This document shows positions 1 to 5,129 of a DNA stretch of 5,836 nucleotides, piece by piece. Under the pieces are notes generated by a model. That model was not told the origin of the DNA. It searched no databases and saw only the letters and a program-made list of their open reading frames with translations. Source of the stretch: Clostridia bacterium. GTDB taxonomy: Bacteria; Bacillota; Clostridia; Oscillospirales; CAG-272. Position numbers and translations under genes: made by a program. The stretch is taken from the NCBI GenBank assembly GCA_017631215.1, contig JAGBTR010000074.1:1-5836 (forward strand), read 5' to 3'. The stretch's first letter is position 1; every line of letters starts with the position of its first letter.

Positions 1-234
1 GGTCGTTGCCTCGATACCGTTGGTCAGACGAACTCTTGCGATCTTACGCAGTGCGGAGTTCGGCTTCTTGGGCGTCGTGGTCGAAACCTTGGTACATACG
101 CCTCTCTTCTGAGGGCTGTGCTGGTCGGTGGCTGCATTGTTCAGCGTGTTAAATCCGTGCTGGAGAACCGGCGCTTTGGACTTATACTGCTTATCCTTGC
201 GGCCCTGCTTGACAAGCTGGTTAAAAGTTGGCAT
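1..234 (-). CDS. rpsL: 30S ribosomal protein S12, 5' part (runs off the left edge)
   Basis: This is the first 78 codons of S12, the small-subunit protein at the decoding centre that monitors codon-anticodon pairing. The protein begins [13 protein letters not shown] and contains the family core [11 protein letters not shown] (residues 40-50), [13 protein letters not shown] (52-64) and [13 protein letters not shown]. About 14 residues lie between the N-terminal segment and PQKRGVC that E. coli S12 lacks and Bacillus S12 has, which supports a Firmicutes origin. Lys56 and Lys57 of the PKKP loop are intact, so the usual streptomycin-resistance position there is wild type. The start is supported by AAGGAGG at 248-254, 13 bases upstream, with a second purine stretch (GAGG) closer in. 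Family length is about 124-140 residues, so roughly the last 60 are outside the window. It is probably the first gene of an rpsL-rpsG-fusA-tuf type operon (established for the family, not visible here). Confidence 0.97.
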   Translation of the reverse strand, partial: MPTFNQLVKQGRKDKQYKSKAPVLQHGFNTLNNAATDQHSPQKRGVCTKVSTTTPKKPNSALRKIARVRLTNGIEATT

Positions 235-286
235 TTTCCTCTTTTTTCCTCCTTCTTCGAAAATTTAATGTTTATTTACAGTCACC

Positions 287-302
287 CGGGGGCTGATCCC
301 CG
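287..302 (-). other. Hairpin in the rpsL leader
   Basis: The rpsL leader contains CGGGG and CCCCG arms of 5 base pairs around a 6-base loop (287-291 paired with 298-302). It is not followed by a T tract on the minus strand, so it is not a terminator. A role in leader stability or autoregulation is possible but nothing here proves one. Confidence 0.35.
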
Positions 303-356
303 AATGCGGCTGTCTGAAGATAGTATTTGCCCACAAACTACACGCAGGCATTTGAT

Positions 357-385
357 ATTATATCATTTTCACCTCATTTTGTCAA
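357..385 (-). promoter_or_regulatory. Consensus sigma-A promoter of rpsL
   Basis: On the minus strand TTGACA (380-385) is followed by exactly 17 bases and then TATAAT (357-362), with TG one base before the -10 (extended -10). Both hexamers match consensus perfectly, as expected for a ribosomal protein operon. Transcription should start near 350, leaving a leader of about 115 bases before the rpsL ATG. Confidence 0.9.
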
Positions 386-515
386 GCATCGTTGCAATTT
401 CTACCTTTTGTACAAAAAAGCCGCTCTCGATTTGCACCAATTGTCCGTTTTTGCACAGAGCGATCGGTCGAAAACAACAAAAAAACGATTTTTTTAATTT
501 TTTTCGCCAAAACTA

Positions 516-543
516 TTGCATTTTTGAAACTTCGTGCTATAAT
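516..543 (+). promoter_or_regulatory. Extended -10 promoter of the glycine riboswitch/symporter unit
   Basis: TTGCAT (516-521), a 16-base spacer and TATAAT (538-543) preceded by TGC form an extended -10 promoter. Directly upstream lie A/T tracts (A7 at 479-485, T7 at 489-495, further T runs to 504) that resemble an UP-element-like region. The expected start is near 550, giving a leader of about 270 bases before the symporter ATG. The region 386-515, between this promoter and the divergent rpsL promoter, holds no gene that I can support. Confidence 0.85.
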
Positions 544-586
544 AGGTGGGTAAATCAAAATAGGGCTATGGGAAGAATGCAGAAGG

Positions 587-600
587 CGCACCGCGGTGCG
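587..600 (+). other. Perfect 14-bp palindrome (leader hairpin) upstream of the aptamer
   Basis: CGCACCGCGGTGCG is a perfect palindrome inside the transcribed leader, 20 bases before the glycine aptamer. In RNA it can fold into a five-pair stem with a CGCG loop. It may insulate or nucleate folding of the 5' leader. It is not a glycine aptamer, because none of the conserved aptamer motifs is present. Confidence 0.5.
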
Positions 601-618
601 GCGACTGTGTTTGGATAG

Positions 619-694
619 CACTCCGGAGAAGTCCGAAAGGATGCCGAAGGGGCAAGTGCCGCGTGCACAATCTCTCAGGCAAAAGGACGGAGTC
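619..694 (+). promoter_or_regulatory. Glycine riboswitch aptamer (single-aptamer type)
   Basis: The segment carries the conserved glycine-aptamer motifs in order: closing stem P1 ACTCCG (620-625), GAGA (626-629), a TCC-GAAA-GGA hairpin (632-641), the GCCGAAGGGGCAAG block (643-656), a variable arm GTGC/GCAC (656-659 with 665-668), TCTC (671-674) pairing back to GAGA, AGGCAAAAGGA (677-687), and the P1 partner CGGAGT (688-693). Only one aptamer is present, where many glycine riboswitches have two. The gene downstream is a sodium:alanine/glycine symporter, a known target of this riboswitch class. Glycine binding should stabilise P1, and the consequence depends on the terminator at 750-780. Confidence 0.95.
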
Positions 695-704
695 GTTGTT
701 TTTA

Positions 705-733
705 CCTCAAGGTGGAGTCAATCCCTCTTGAGG
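705..733 (+). other. Stem-loop after the aptamer, candidate ghost-aptamer stem
   Basis: CCTCAAG (705-711) pairs with CTTGAGG (727-733), a 7-bp stem around a 15-base loop. It begins 11 bases after the end of P1. Single-aptamer glycine riboswitches are known to keep a vestigial partner stem ('ghost aptamer') beside the functional aptamer, docking through a linker kink-turn. Position and size fit the type where the ghost stem follows the aptamer. The docking role is inference. Confidence 0.5.
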
Positions 734-749
734 CAAATCTTCGTATGCG

Positions 750-780
750 GAGTTAAACCTTATCGGTTTGGCTCTTTTTT
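750..780 (+). terminator. Riboswitch-controlled intrinsic terminator
   Basis: GAGTTAAACC (750-759) pairs with GGTTTGGCTC (765-774) over 10 base pairs, including two G-U pairs, around a TTATC loop. The stem is followed at once by six T residues (775-780) and more Ts after one G. It lies between the aptamer and the symporter start, where a transcription-attenuating expression platform is expected. Its 5' flank and arm contain CGGAGT (748-753), identical to the 3' strand of aptamer P1, so P1 5' strand ACTCCG could pair here and break the terminator when glycine is absent. Confidence 0.8.
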
Positions 781-819
781 GTTTTCAATATTATTTTATA
801 CCACGAAAGGGTAAACAAC

Positions 820-2331
820 ATGAGCAAAATTTTCGAAGCAATTCTGGCCGCTGAGCGCTGGCTCAACGGCGTCGTCTGGGGCTGGCCGATGATCATCTTC
901 ATCCTCGGCACGGGCATCCTGCTGACCATCCGCACCCGCGCAATGCAGGTGCGTAAGCTGGGCGAGTCGATCAATTCGACCATCGTCCCCACGCTCAAGT
1001 CGGTCGGTAAGCCGCACCACGAGGACAAGCACGCGAAGTCCGTCTCGCAGTTCGAGGCCTTCGCCGCCGCCATCTCGGGTACGGTCGGTACGGGTAACAT
1101 CGTCGGTGTCGTCTCGGCAATCCTGACGGGTGGTCCCGGTGCCGTATTCTGGATGTGGGTATCTGCCTTCTTCGGTATGATCACCAACTACGCCGAGAAC
1201 GTGCTGGGTCTTTTCTACCGCAAAAAGGACAAGGACGGCAACTTCTCGGGCGGTGCCTTCTACTACATCAAGCACGGTCTTGGCAAGGGCTGGGGCTGGC
1301 TGGCCTACCTCGCCGCTATCTTCTGCCTGTTCGCGGCGCTCGGCATGAGCGGCGTTCAGACCAACAAGATCACCCAGACGCTGTCCAGCAGCATCGGTGA
1401 CACCACGACGGTCAAGCTCATCATCGGCGGTGCGGTCGCGCTCGTCACGGCGCTCATCATCCTCGGCGGCATCCAGCGCATCGGTAAGGTCGCTTCGCTG
1501 CTCGTTCCCTTTATGTCGCTGCTGTTCATCGTGCTGTCGCTGATCGGTGTCTTTATGAACGTCTCGGCTGTCCCGATGGCATTCAAGCTCATCTTCACCA
1601 ACATCTTCGGCTTCAAGGCGATGGCAGGCGGCTTTGGCGGTTACCTGTTCGCGCAGGTCATCAAGAAGGGTATGGCGCGCGGCGTCTTCTCCAACGAGGC
1701 AGGTCTCGGTTCGTCCGTCATCGCGCACTCGGCCTCCGAGACGCGTGAGCCCGTCAAGCAGGGTCTGTGGGGTATTTTCGAGGTCTTCTTTGACACCTTC
1801 ATCATCTGCACGATGACGGCTCTCATCTTCCTGACCACCTTCATCAAGAGCGGTCAGATCGAGACGTTCACCTCCACCACGCCCGACGCCGCCACCTCGA
1901 TGCTGGCCTTCTCGACCAACTTCGGCGTGTTCGGTACGATCTGCTTCTCTACCATCCTTCCCCTCTTCGCCTTCACCACCATTATGGCGTGGTCGTACTA
2001 CGGCGAGAAGGCGGTTGAGTTCTGCTTCGCTCCTCTCAAGGAGACGGGCAAAAAGATCGCCGTGGTCGTCTTTAAGCTCATCTATCTGGCAATGATCGTC
2101 GGCGCGGCCGTCATCGAGAGCGACATTCTCTGGAACATCTCGGACACCGCCAACGGTCTGATGGCCATCCCCAACCTGATCGCCGTCGTGCTGCTCAGCG
2201 GCAAGGTCGTCAAGATCACCAAGAACTACTACGCACGTAAGAAGGGCGAGCAGGTCGAGCCTATGCTCTCCGCTTACCCCGAGCAGAACGCCGAGTTCGC
2301 CGCCGATCTCAAGGAGATGGACGGCGAGTAA
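820..2331 (+). CDS. Sodium:alanine/glycine symporter, AGCS family
   Basis: This is a 503-residue integral membrane protein of the alanine/glycine:cation symporter family, which imports alanine and/or glycine with Na+. The family signature GGPGAVFWMWVSAFFG is complete at residues 104-119, preceded by ISGTVGTGNIVGV (85-97), part of the substrate/ion-binding core. RGVFSNEAGLGSS (287-299) and the FFDTFIICTMTAL helix (323-335) are also typical. About ten or eleven hydrophobic segments run from residue 20 to 460, and the C-terminal tail after about 465 is charged and cytoplasmic-like. The start is supported by GAAAGGG at 805-811, 8 bases before ATG. It is slightly longer than the usual 450-490 residues, in the tail. 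It stands alone behind a glycine riboswitch and terminator, which argues for glycine as a physiological substrate or signal. Related genes are named agcS, alsT or glyP, and I cannot tell which applies. Confidence 0.95.
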   Translation: MSKIFEAILAAERWLNGVVWGWPMIIFILGTGILLTIRTRAMQVRKLGESINSTIVPTLKSVGKPHHEDKHAKSVSQFEAFAAAISGTVGTGNIVGVVSAILTGGPGAVFWMWVSAFFGMITNYAENVLGLFYRKKDKDGNFSGGAFYYIKHGLGKGWGWLAYLAAIFCLFAALGMSGVQTNKITQTLSSSIGDTTTVKLIIGGAVALVTALIILGGIQRIGKVASLLVPFMSLLFIVLSLIGVFMNVSAVPMAFKLIFTNIFGFKAMAGGFGGYLFAQVIKKGMARGVFSNEAGLGSSVIAHSASETREPVKQGLWGIFEVFFDTFIICTMTALIFLTTFIKSGQIETFTSTTPDAATSMLAFSTNFGVFGTICFSTILPLFAFTTIMAWSYYGEKAVEFCFAPLKETGKKIAVVVFKLIYLAMIVGAAVIESDILWNISDTANGLMAIPNLIAVVLLSGKVVKITKNYYARKKGEQVEPMLSAYPEQNAEFAADLKEMDGE

Positions 2332-2359
2332 GGGCGCACGGGAGCGCGAGAGCGCGTGC

Positions 2360-2408
2360 GGGGGAGCTTTTTCGAGAAAAAGCTCCCCCACGCCCCCGCA
2401 AAAAGCTT
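2360..2408 (+). repeat. 3'-UTR stem-loop repeat, copy 1 (symporter mRNA)
   Basis: A perfect 13-bp stem, GGGGGAGCTTTTT with AAAAAGCTCCCCC around CGAG (2360-2389), is followed by ACGCCCCCGC and AAAAAGCTT (2400-2408). The last part repeats the 3' stem arm, so the 5' arm could pair with either. It starts 28 bases after the symporter stop, behind a GC hairpin (CGCACG 2335-2340 with CGTGCG 2355-2360), and ends before the terminator. A related element lies at 2699-2748 on the other strand. There is no T tract, so it is not itself a terminator. Confidence 0.7.
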
Positions 2409-2425
2409 CCACCGAAAAAAGAAAG

Positions 2426-2457
2426 ATGCCCGCCGTGGAGATACGGCGGGCATTTTT
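2426..2457 (+). terminator. Intrinsic terminator of the symporter gene
   Basis: ATGCCCGCCGT (2426-2436) and ACGGCGGGCAT (2443-2453) form a perfect 11-bp stem around GGAGAT, followed by TTTTTATTTTTT. It lies about 95 bases after the symporter stop codon. The A-rich stretch before the stem (from 2415) gives a T-rich tail on the minus strand as well, so it may also work as a backstop for leftward transcription. Confidence 0.92.
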
Positions 2458-2463
2458 ATTTTT

Positions 2464-2582
2464 TGCTCGCTGCGGCGAGCGAGCAGAGGCGGGGGACGGA
2501 GCAATATTTGCGAAGCAAATTTGCGCCGAGCGAAGCGAGGAGATCTGCCTCTGCACTCCGCAAGCCCTTTGAAAAGGGCTTG
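2464..2582. other. Structured non-coding block between two convergent terminators
   Basis: No gene is visible. The block holds a 7-bp hairpin TGCTCGC/GCGAGCA (2464-2470, 2479-2485), an 8-bp stem GCAGAGGC/GCCTCTGC closing a 72-base unit (2483-2490, 2547-2554), an inner hairpin ATTTGC-GAA-GCAAAT (2506-2520), a second GCGAAGC core (2530-2536), and a hairpin CAAGCCCTT/AAGGGCTTG (2561-2569, 2574-2582). GCGAAGC is a known unusually stable DNA mini-hairpin sequence and occurs twice. It lies outside both predicted transcripts. Function unknown; it could be a dispersed intergenic repeat. Confidence 0.5.
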
Positions 2583-2616
2583 GTCCCAAACTTTCTGACA
2601 CGGTCGCGCTTTAGAT

Positions 2617-2645
2617 AAAAAAAGTCCATCGCTTGTGCGACGGAC
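2617..2645 (-). terminator. Intrinsic terminator of the oxidoreductase operon
   Basis: Read on the minus strand, GTCCGTCGC, loop ACAA, then GCGATGGAC form a 9-bp stem with one G-U pair, followed by seven T residues (A7 at 2617-2623 on the plus strand). On the plus strand the same stem has an A-C mismatch and no T tract, so the orientation is clear. It lies about 130 bases after the stop of the second oxidoreductase gene. Confidence 0.85.
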
Positions 2646-2653
2646 ATTTGTTG

Positions 2654-2698
2654 GGTAGGGGCAGATGCTCTACCTTTTAACCAATATATAAATTGGTT
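2654..2698. other. Two small hairpins in the oxidoreductase 3' UTR
   Basis: GGTAG/CTACC (2654-2658, 2670-2674) can extend to seven pairs including a G-T. AACCAAT/ATTGGTT (2679-2685, 2692-2698) is a perfect 7-bp stem around ATATAA. Both lie between the 3'-UTR repeat copy 2 and the operon terminator. No function is evident. Confidence 0.45.
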
Positions 2699-2748
2699 CC
2701 AAAGTTCTTGGGGGGCGTGGGGGGACTTCTTTCAAGAAGTCCCCCCAC
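2699..2748 (-). repeat. 3'-UTR stem-loop repeat, copy 2 (oxidoreductase mRNA)
   Basis: Read as oxidoreductase mRNA, GTGGGGGGACTTCTT and AAGAAGTCCCCCCAC make a 15-bp perfect stem around a two-base loop (2717-2748), followed by GCCCCCCAAGAACTTTGG. Copy 1 has the same plan, and the two share CCCCCACGCCCCC exactly, in the same sense relative to each gene. The stem arms differ by paired changes (AGCTTTTT/AAAAAGCT versus GACTTCTT/AAGAAGTC). It starts 27 bases after the gene's stop codon. Confidence 0.7.
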
Positions 2749-2775
2749 ATCGTCCTCTCGTCCTCCCGTCCTCCC

Positions 2776-3717
2776 TCACTTCATCGCATCGTCACGTGCC
2801 ATAAGTGCCACGCGGGTGATGTAGAAGCTGTCCTCGGGCGAGACGCCGACGTTCTCGCCGCTGATACGGCGGAGCATTTGTTCAAAGACGTCCTCGGCGG
2901 GCAGCATTGGCAGCTCGCGCTCGCCGTCCTTATCGATGACGGTCACCTTACCCTTCATATACTCGACCACGCCCTCGGTGCAGACCACGCGCACGCGGTC
3001 GTCGTCGTGGGTGGGCGAGGACATCGGGCGCATAAAGTCGGCGCTGACCGACGCGAGAATACCGCCCTCCATCTCGAACTGGCAGAGCGAGGTCACGTCC
3101 ATCTCGCCGTGTCCGTTGTTAAAATCGGCATTCGACAAGCCGCGAACGGCGGTGAAATCCGCCCCCGCCAGCACGTGTACCCAGTCGATGGCGTGAATCG
3201 CCACCCACGGAATGATGCCGCCAAACGTCTCCATTCTGCGGTAGTAGTCGGGTCGGTTGCCCATACGGTAGGATTTCTGACCGTTAAGCAATCGCACCTC
3301 GCCCAAGCCCTTGACCGCCTCGCGCACCGTCACAAACCACGGCTCACCGCGAATACCGAACATCGCCGTCACAAACGCCTTGGAGTCCTTTTGTGCCGCC
3401 TCCAGTATATCCAGCTGCTCCAGCGTGATCGCCAGCGGCTTCTCGGCAAACACGTAAACGTCGCGGCGCAAGAACTCGGCCGTAATGCCCGCATTGAGGT
3501 CGAAGCGCGTGTTGACGATGATCAGATCGACCTCGCCCAGCAGCGCCCTCCAATCCTCCAACACGGGCGGCTCGATGCCCTTGGTCTTGAGCTGGTTGAT
3601 AACAGCCACCATACCCTCGCCCGCAAAGCCGGGCGCGATGCCTACCACGGTGTGTCGGGGCAGCTCGTTCAATGCGTAAAACCAGTGACCTACACTGCCA
3701 ATGATACCAATTCTCAT
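2776..3717 (-). CDS. Gfo/Idh/MocA-family NAD(P)-dependent oxidoreductase (second gene of operon)
   Basis: This 313-residue cytoplasmic protein has a Rossmann N-terminal domain (residues 1-115) and a GFO_IDH_MocA-type C-terminal alpha/beta domain. The EKP motif (92-94), whose lysine is catalytic in the family, is intact in VFAEKPLAIT. The second active-site segment TFGGIIPWVAIHAIDWV places His175 and Asp178 in the usual HxxD arrangement. The nucleotide-binding loop is atypical: GIIGSVGHWFY at residues 4-14 in place of GxGxxG. Family members oxidise or reduce sugars, inositols or sugar acids, and the substrate here is unknown. The ATG overlaps the upstream gene's TGA as ATGA, with GGGAGGGAG just before it, so translation is probably coupled. 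It is slightly shorter than the usual 330-400 residues. Confidence 0.88.
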   Translation of the reverse strand: MRIGIIGSVGHWFYALNELPRHTVVGIAPGFAGEGMVAVINQLKTKGIEPPVLEDWRALLGEVDLIIVNTRFDLNAGITAEFLRRDVYVFAEKPLAITLEQLDILEAAQKDSKAFVTAMFGIRGEPWFVTVREAVKGLGEVRLLNGQKSYRMGNRPDYYRRMETFGGIIPWVAIHAIDWVHVLAGADFTAVRGLSNADFNNGHGEMDVTSLCQFEMEGGILASVSADFMRPMSSPTHDDDRVRVVCTEGVVEYMKGKVTVIDKDGERELPMLPAEDVFEQMLRRISGENVGVSPEDSFYITRVALMARDDAMK

Positions 3718-4895
3718 TCGTCTCCCTCCCAGACCGTCCGCTCGGTCAGATCCACGTGGACGGGCTTGCCGAAGCGCCCATCCAGCTCGTAGGGCATCAT
3801 TCCCTGCGCAAACGCCCGCTCAAACAGCTCGTCAAGTCCCTCGATCACACGCACGTCGCCCTTCTCGACCCATTCCAGATCGGTCAGAACGGGCACCTTT
3901 CTCGTGACCGCCTCCACGCAAGACAAATGCGCCTTGGCCGTCTCGGTCGTGCAGAGCGGCTCGCCCTCGCCCCGCGTCGCGCCGACGCAGTAGGGCAGCT
4001 TGCGGTAGAAATCGCGCTGAATGGGACCGTAATTCTTGACGGTGCCGTCCTTAAAGATCGCGTGGATGGCATCCTCGTCGTCCGTCTCGGTCATCTCGAC
4101 CGTTGCATTCTCAAATTCAAAGCGCATCACGGGATTGGCATTGCTGCCGCACGCGTGCGTAACGAAATAGCGGCAGGTCACATCTCCCACGTTCAGCTTG
4201 AGCATCGCCGTATCGAACGTCTCGATGTCGTTGATGCGACTGACGATGGCGTCCACCGACGCGGCGTGCGCCGCCTCTCCCGCCGTCTTGCCGAGCAGGA
4301 AGAGCATCACGTTGAGATAGTGCGCGCAGGCGTTCATCGCGATGCTGTCAAGCACGTAGTGACCGTCCTTTTTGATCTTACCGCACCACGGGCGCGCATA
4401 ATACGCACGACCGCGCGGCCAACGCACCATTGCGTTCATCGAAAGCGGCTTGCCCAGCACGCCGTCCAGAATGTCCTGCTTGAGCGACAGCACCGCAGGG
4501 ACGTAGCACAGCTGGAAGCCGATGTGCAGACGGCGCCCCGTTCTCGCGGCGGCCGCTGCCATACGGTCGGACTGCGCCGTCGTGGCGGCGGTGGGCTTTT
4601 CGCACAGACAGTCGCTGCCGTGCTCCAGCGCGTAGATCACCTGCTTTTCGTGAAAATGGATGGGACTGCAAATGATGGCGAGATCCGCCGTATTCTCGGC
4701 GTAGAACTCCTCGATCGTATCAAAATGCGGCACGCCGCGCGCGTCGGCCAAGGGCTTGGTAGGCGTTGCGTCGTAAAACGGCTCAACGATACCGACGACC
4801 GTCGCGTTCCATTCGTCCATATGCGTAAAGACTTCCTTGGCGATCACCGAGCCGTAGCCGCCGACGCCAACCAACAAAAGCGAGATCTGCTTCAT
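3714..4895 (-). CDS. Gfo/Idh/MocA-family NAD(P)-dependent oxidoreductase (first gene of operon)
   Basis: This 393-residue enzyme has a canonical dinucleotide loop GVGGYG (residues 10-15), a likely cofactor-selecting acidic residue at the end of the second strand (GIVEPF, Glu38), and the CEKPTA motif (98-103) with catalytic Lys100. The C-terminal domain carries GHYVLDSIAMNACAHYLN, placing Asp183 and His192 at the substrate pocket. The family covers dehydrogenation of sugars, inositols and amino-sugar derivatives; substrate unknown. The start is supported by AAGGAGG 7 bases upstream and a promoter with a 30-base leader. It is first in a two-gene operon with a second, smaller, clearly diverged member of the same superfamily, overlapping by four bases. 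The pair is divergent from an SGNH hydrolase, so a carbohydrate-processing role is likely but inferred. Confidence 0.92.
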   Translation of the reverse strand: MKQISLLLVGVGGYGSVIAKEVFTHMDEWNATVVGIVEPFYDATPTKPLADARGVPHFDTIEEFYAENTADLAIICSPIHFHEKQVIYALEHGSDCLCEKPTAATTAQSDRMAAAAARTGRRLHIGFQLCYVPAVLSLKQDILDGVLGKPLSMNAMVRWPRGRAYYARPWCGKIKKDGHYVLDSIAMNACAHYLNVMLFLLGKTAGEAAHAASVDAIVSRINDIETFDTAMLKLNVGDVTCRYFVTHACGSNANPVMRFEFENATVEMTETDDEDAIHAIFKDGTVKNYGPIQRDFYRKLPYCVGATRGEGEPLCTTETAKAHLSCVEAVTRKVPVLTDLEWVEKGDVRVIEGLDELFERAFAQGMMPYELDGRFGKPVHVDLTERTVWEGDE

Positions 4896-4931
4896 CGTTC
4901 TGCCTCCTTGGGAGATGGATTTATTGATCTC

Positions 4932-4960
4932 ATTATATCACGCCCTTTCTTTTTGTGCAA
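4932..4960 (-). promoter_or_regulatory. Promoter of the oxidoreductase operon
   Basis: On the minus strand TTGCAC (4955-4960) is followed by a 17-base spacer and TATAAT (4932-4937), with TG one base before the -10. Start near 4925 gives a leader of about 30 bases, containing AAGGAGG. Confidence 0.87.
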
Positions 4961-4971
4961 TCACTTTGCCG

Positions 4972-5035
4972 AAAAAAGCAAGATTCGACATCAAAAAAGC
5001 AAGAATTGATGTATGTTTTTCTCAATTAATCTTGC
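4972..5035. promoter_or_regulatory. Candidate operator: 21-bp-spaced direct repeat plus inverted copy
   Basis: AAAAAAGCAAGA occurs at 4972-4983 and 4993-5004, an exact 12-base direct repeat spaced 21 bases, two helical turns. The following bases are also similar (TTCGACAT and ATTGATGT). An inverted GCAAGA core (TCTTGC, 5030-5035) overlaps the -35 hexamer of the rightward promoter. All sites lie between the -35 elements of two divergent promoters, so they act as DNA sites, not in RNA. Spacing of 21 bp between direct half-sites is typical of AraC-family regulators (established). Assigning that family here is inference. Confidence 0.55.
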
Positions 5036-5060
5036 AATCCTTACGCGCGCGTATTATAAT
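5032..5060 (+). promoter_or_regulatory. Promoter of the SGNH hydrolase gene
   Basis: TTGCAA (5032-5037), a 17-base spacer and TATAAT (5055-5060). Start near 5067 gives a leader of about 63 bases. The -35 hexamer overlaps the inverted GCAAGA site. Confidence 0.87.
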
Positions 5061-5071
5061 ATAGATGTAGG

Positions 5072-5085
5072 CACGGATATCCGTG
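5072..5085. promoter_or_regulatory. Perfect 14-bp palindrome just downstream of the start site
   Basis: CACGGATATCCGTG is a perfect palindrome placed about +5 to +19 relative to the predicted start, a classic roadblock-repressor position. It is also bracketed by GTAGG (5067-5071) and CCTAC (5096-5100), which could close a hairpin in the 5' leader. Operator or leader structure cannot be told apart from sequence alone. Confidence 0.5.
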
Positions 5086-5129
5086 GTGAGCCCGCCCTAC
5101 CTGAGCTGCATTCCTGAAAGGAGACTACG

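Noticed and set aside
118..618. 166-codon plus-strand frame overlapping rpsL and its promoter, and a 79-codon minus frame at 382-621
   Set aside because: They cross the well-supported rpsL and symporter promoters and the riboswitch, have no ribosome binding site worth noting and no protein-like composition.
550..618. Possible first aptamer of a tandem glycine riboswitch
   Set aside because: The segment lacks the conserved CCGAAGGGGCAA and CAGGCAAAAGGA blocks. It contains only a palindromic hairpin.
2483..2554. Possible miniature transposable element with 8-bp inverted ends
   Set aside because: No target-site duplication is visible, the ends are short, and neighbouring hairpins overlap one end. 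It is kept only as a structured block.
796..2601. 601-codon open frame on the minus strand across the symporter gene
   Set aside because: It is antisense to a gene with complete family signatures. The translation is Arg/Glu/Asp-rich low-complexity with no recognisable domain, as expected from the codon bias of the real gene, and it runs through terminators and repeats.
2649..2680. Minus-strand segment resembling a tRNA D-arm (GGTAGAGCATCTGCC)
   Set aside because: No matching D-stem 5' half, acceptor stem or T-arm could be found around it. The similarity is limited to about 15 bases and is explained by a local hairpin.
3756..5009. 417-codon open frame on the plus strand opposite the first oxidoreductase
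   Set aside because: It is a shadow of the real gene: Arg/His-rich, no domain, and it runs through the divergent promoter. The similar 2878-3792 frame is rejected for the same reason.
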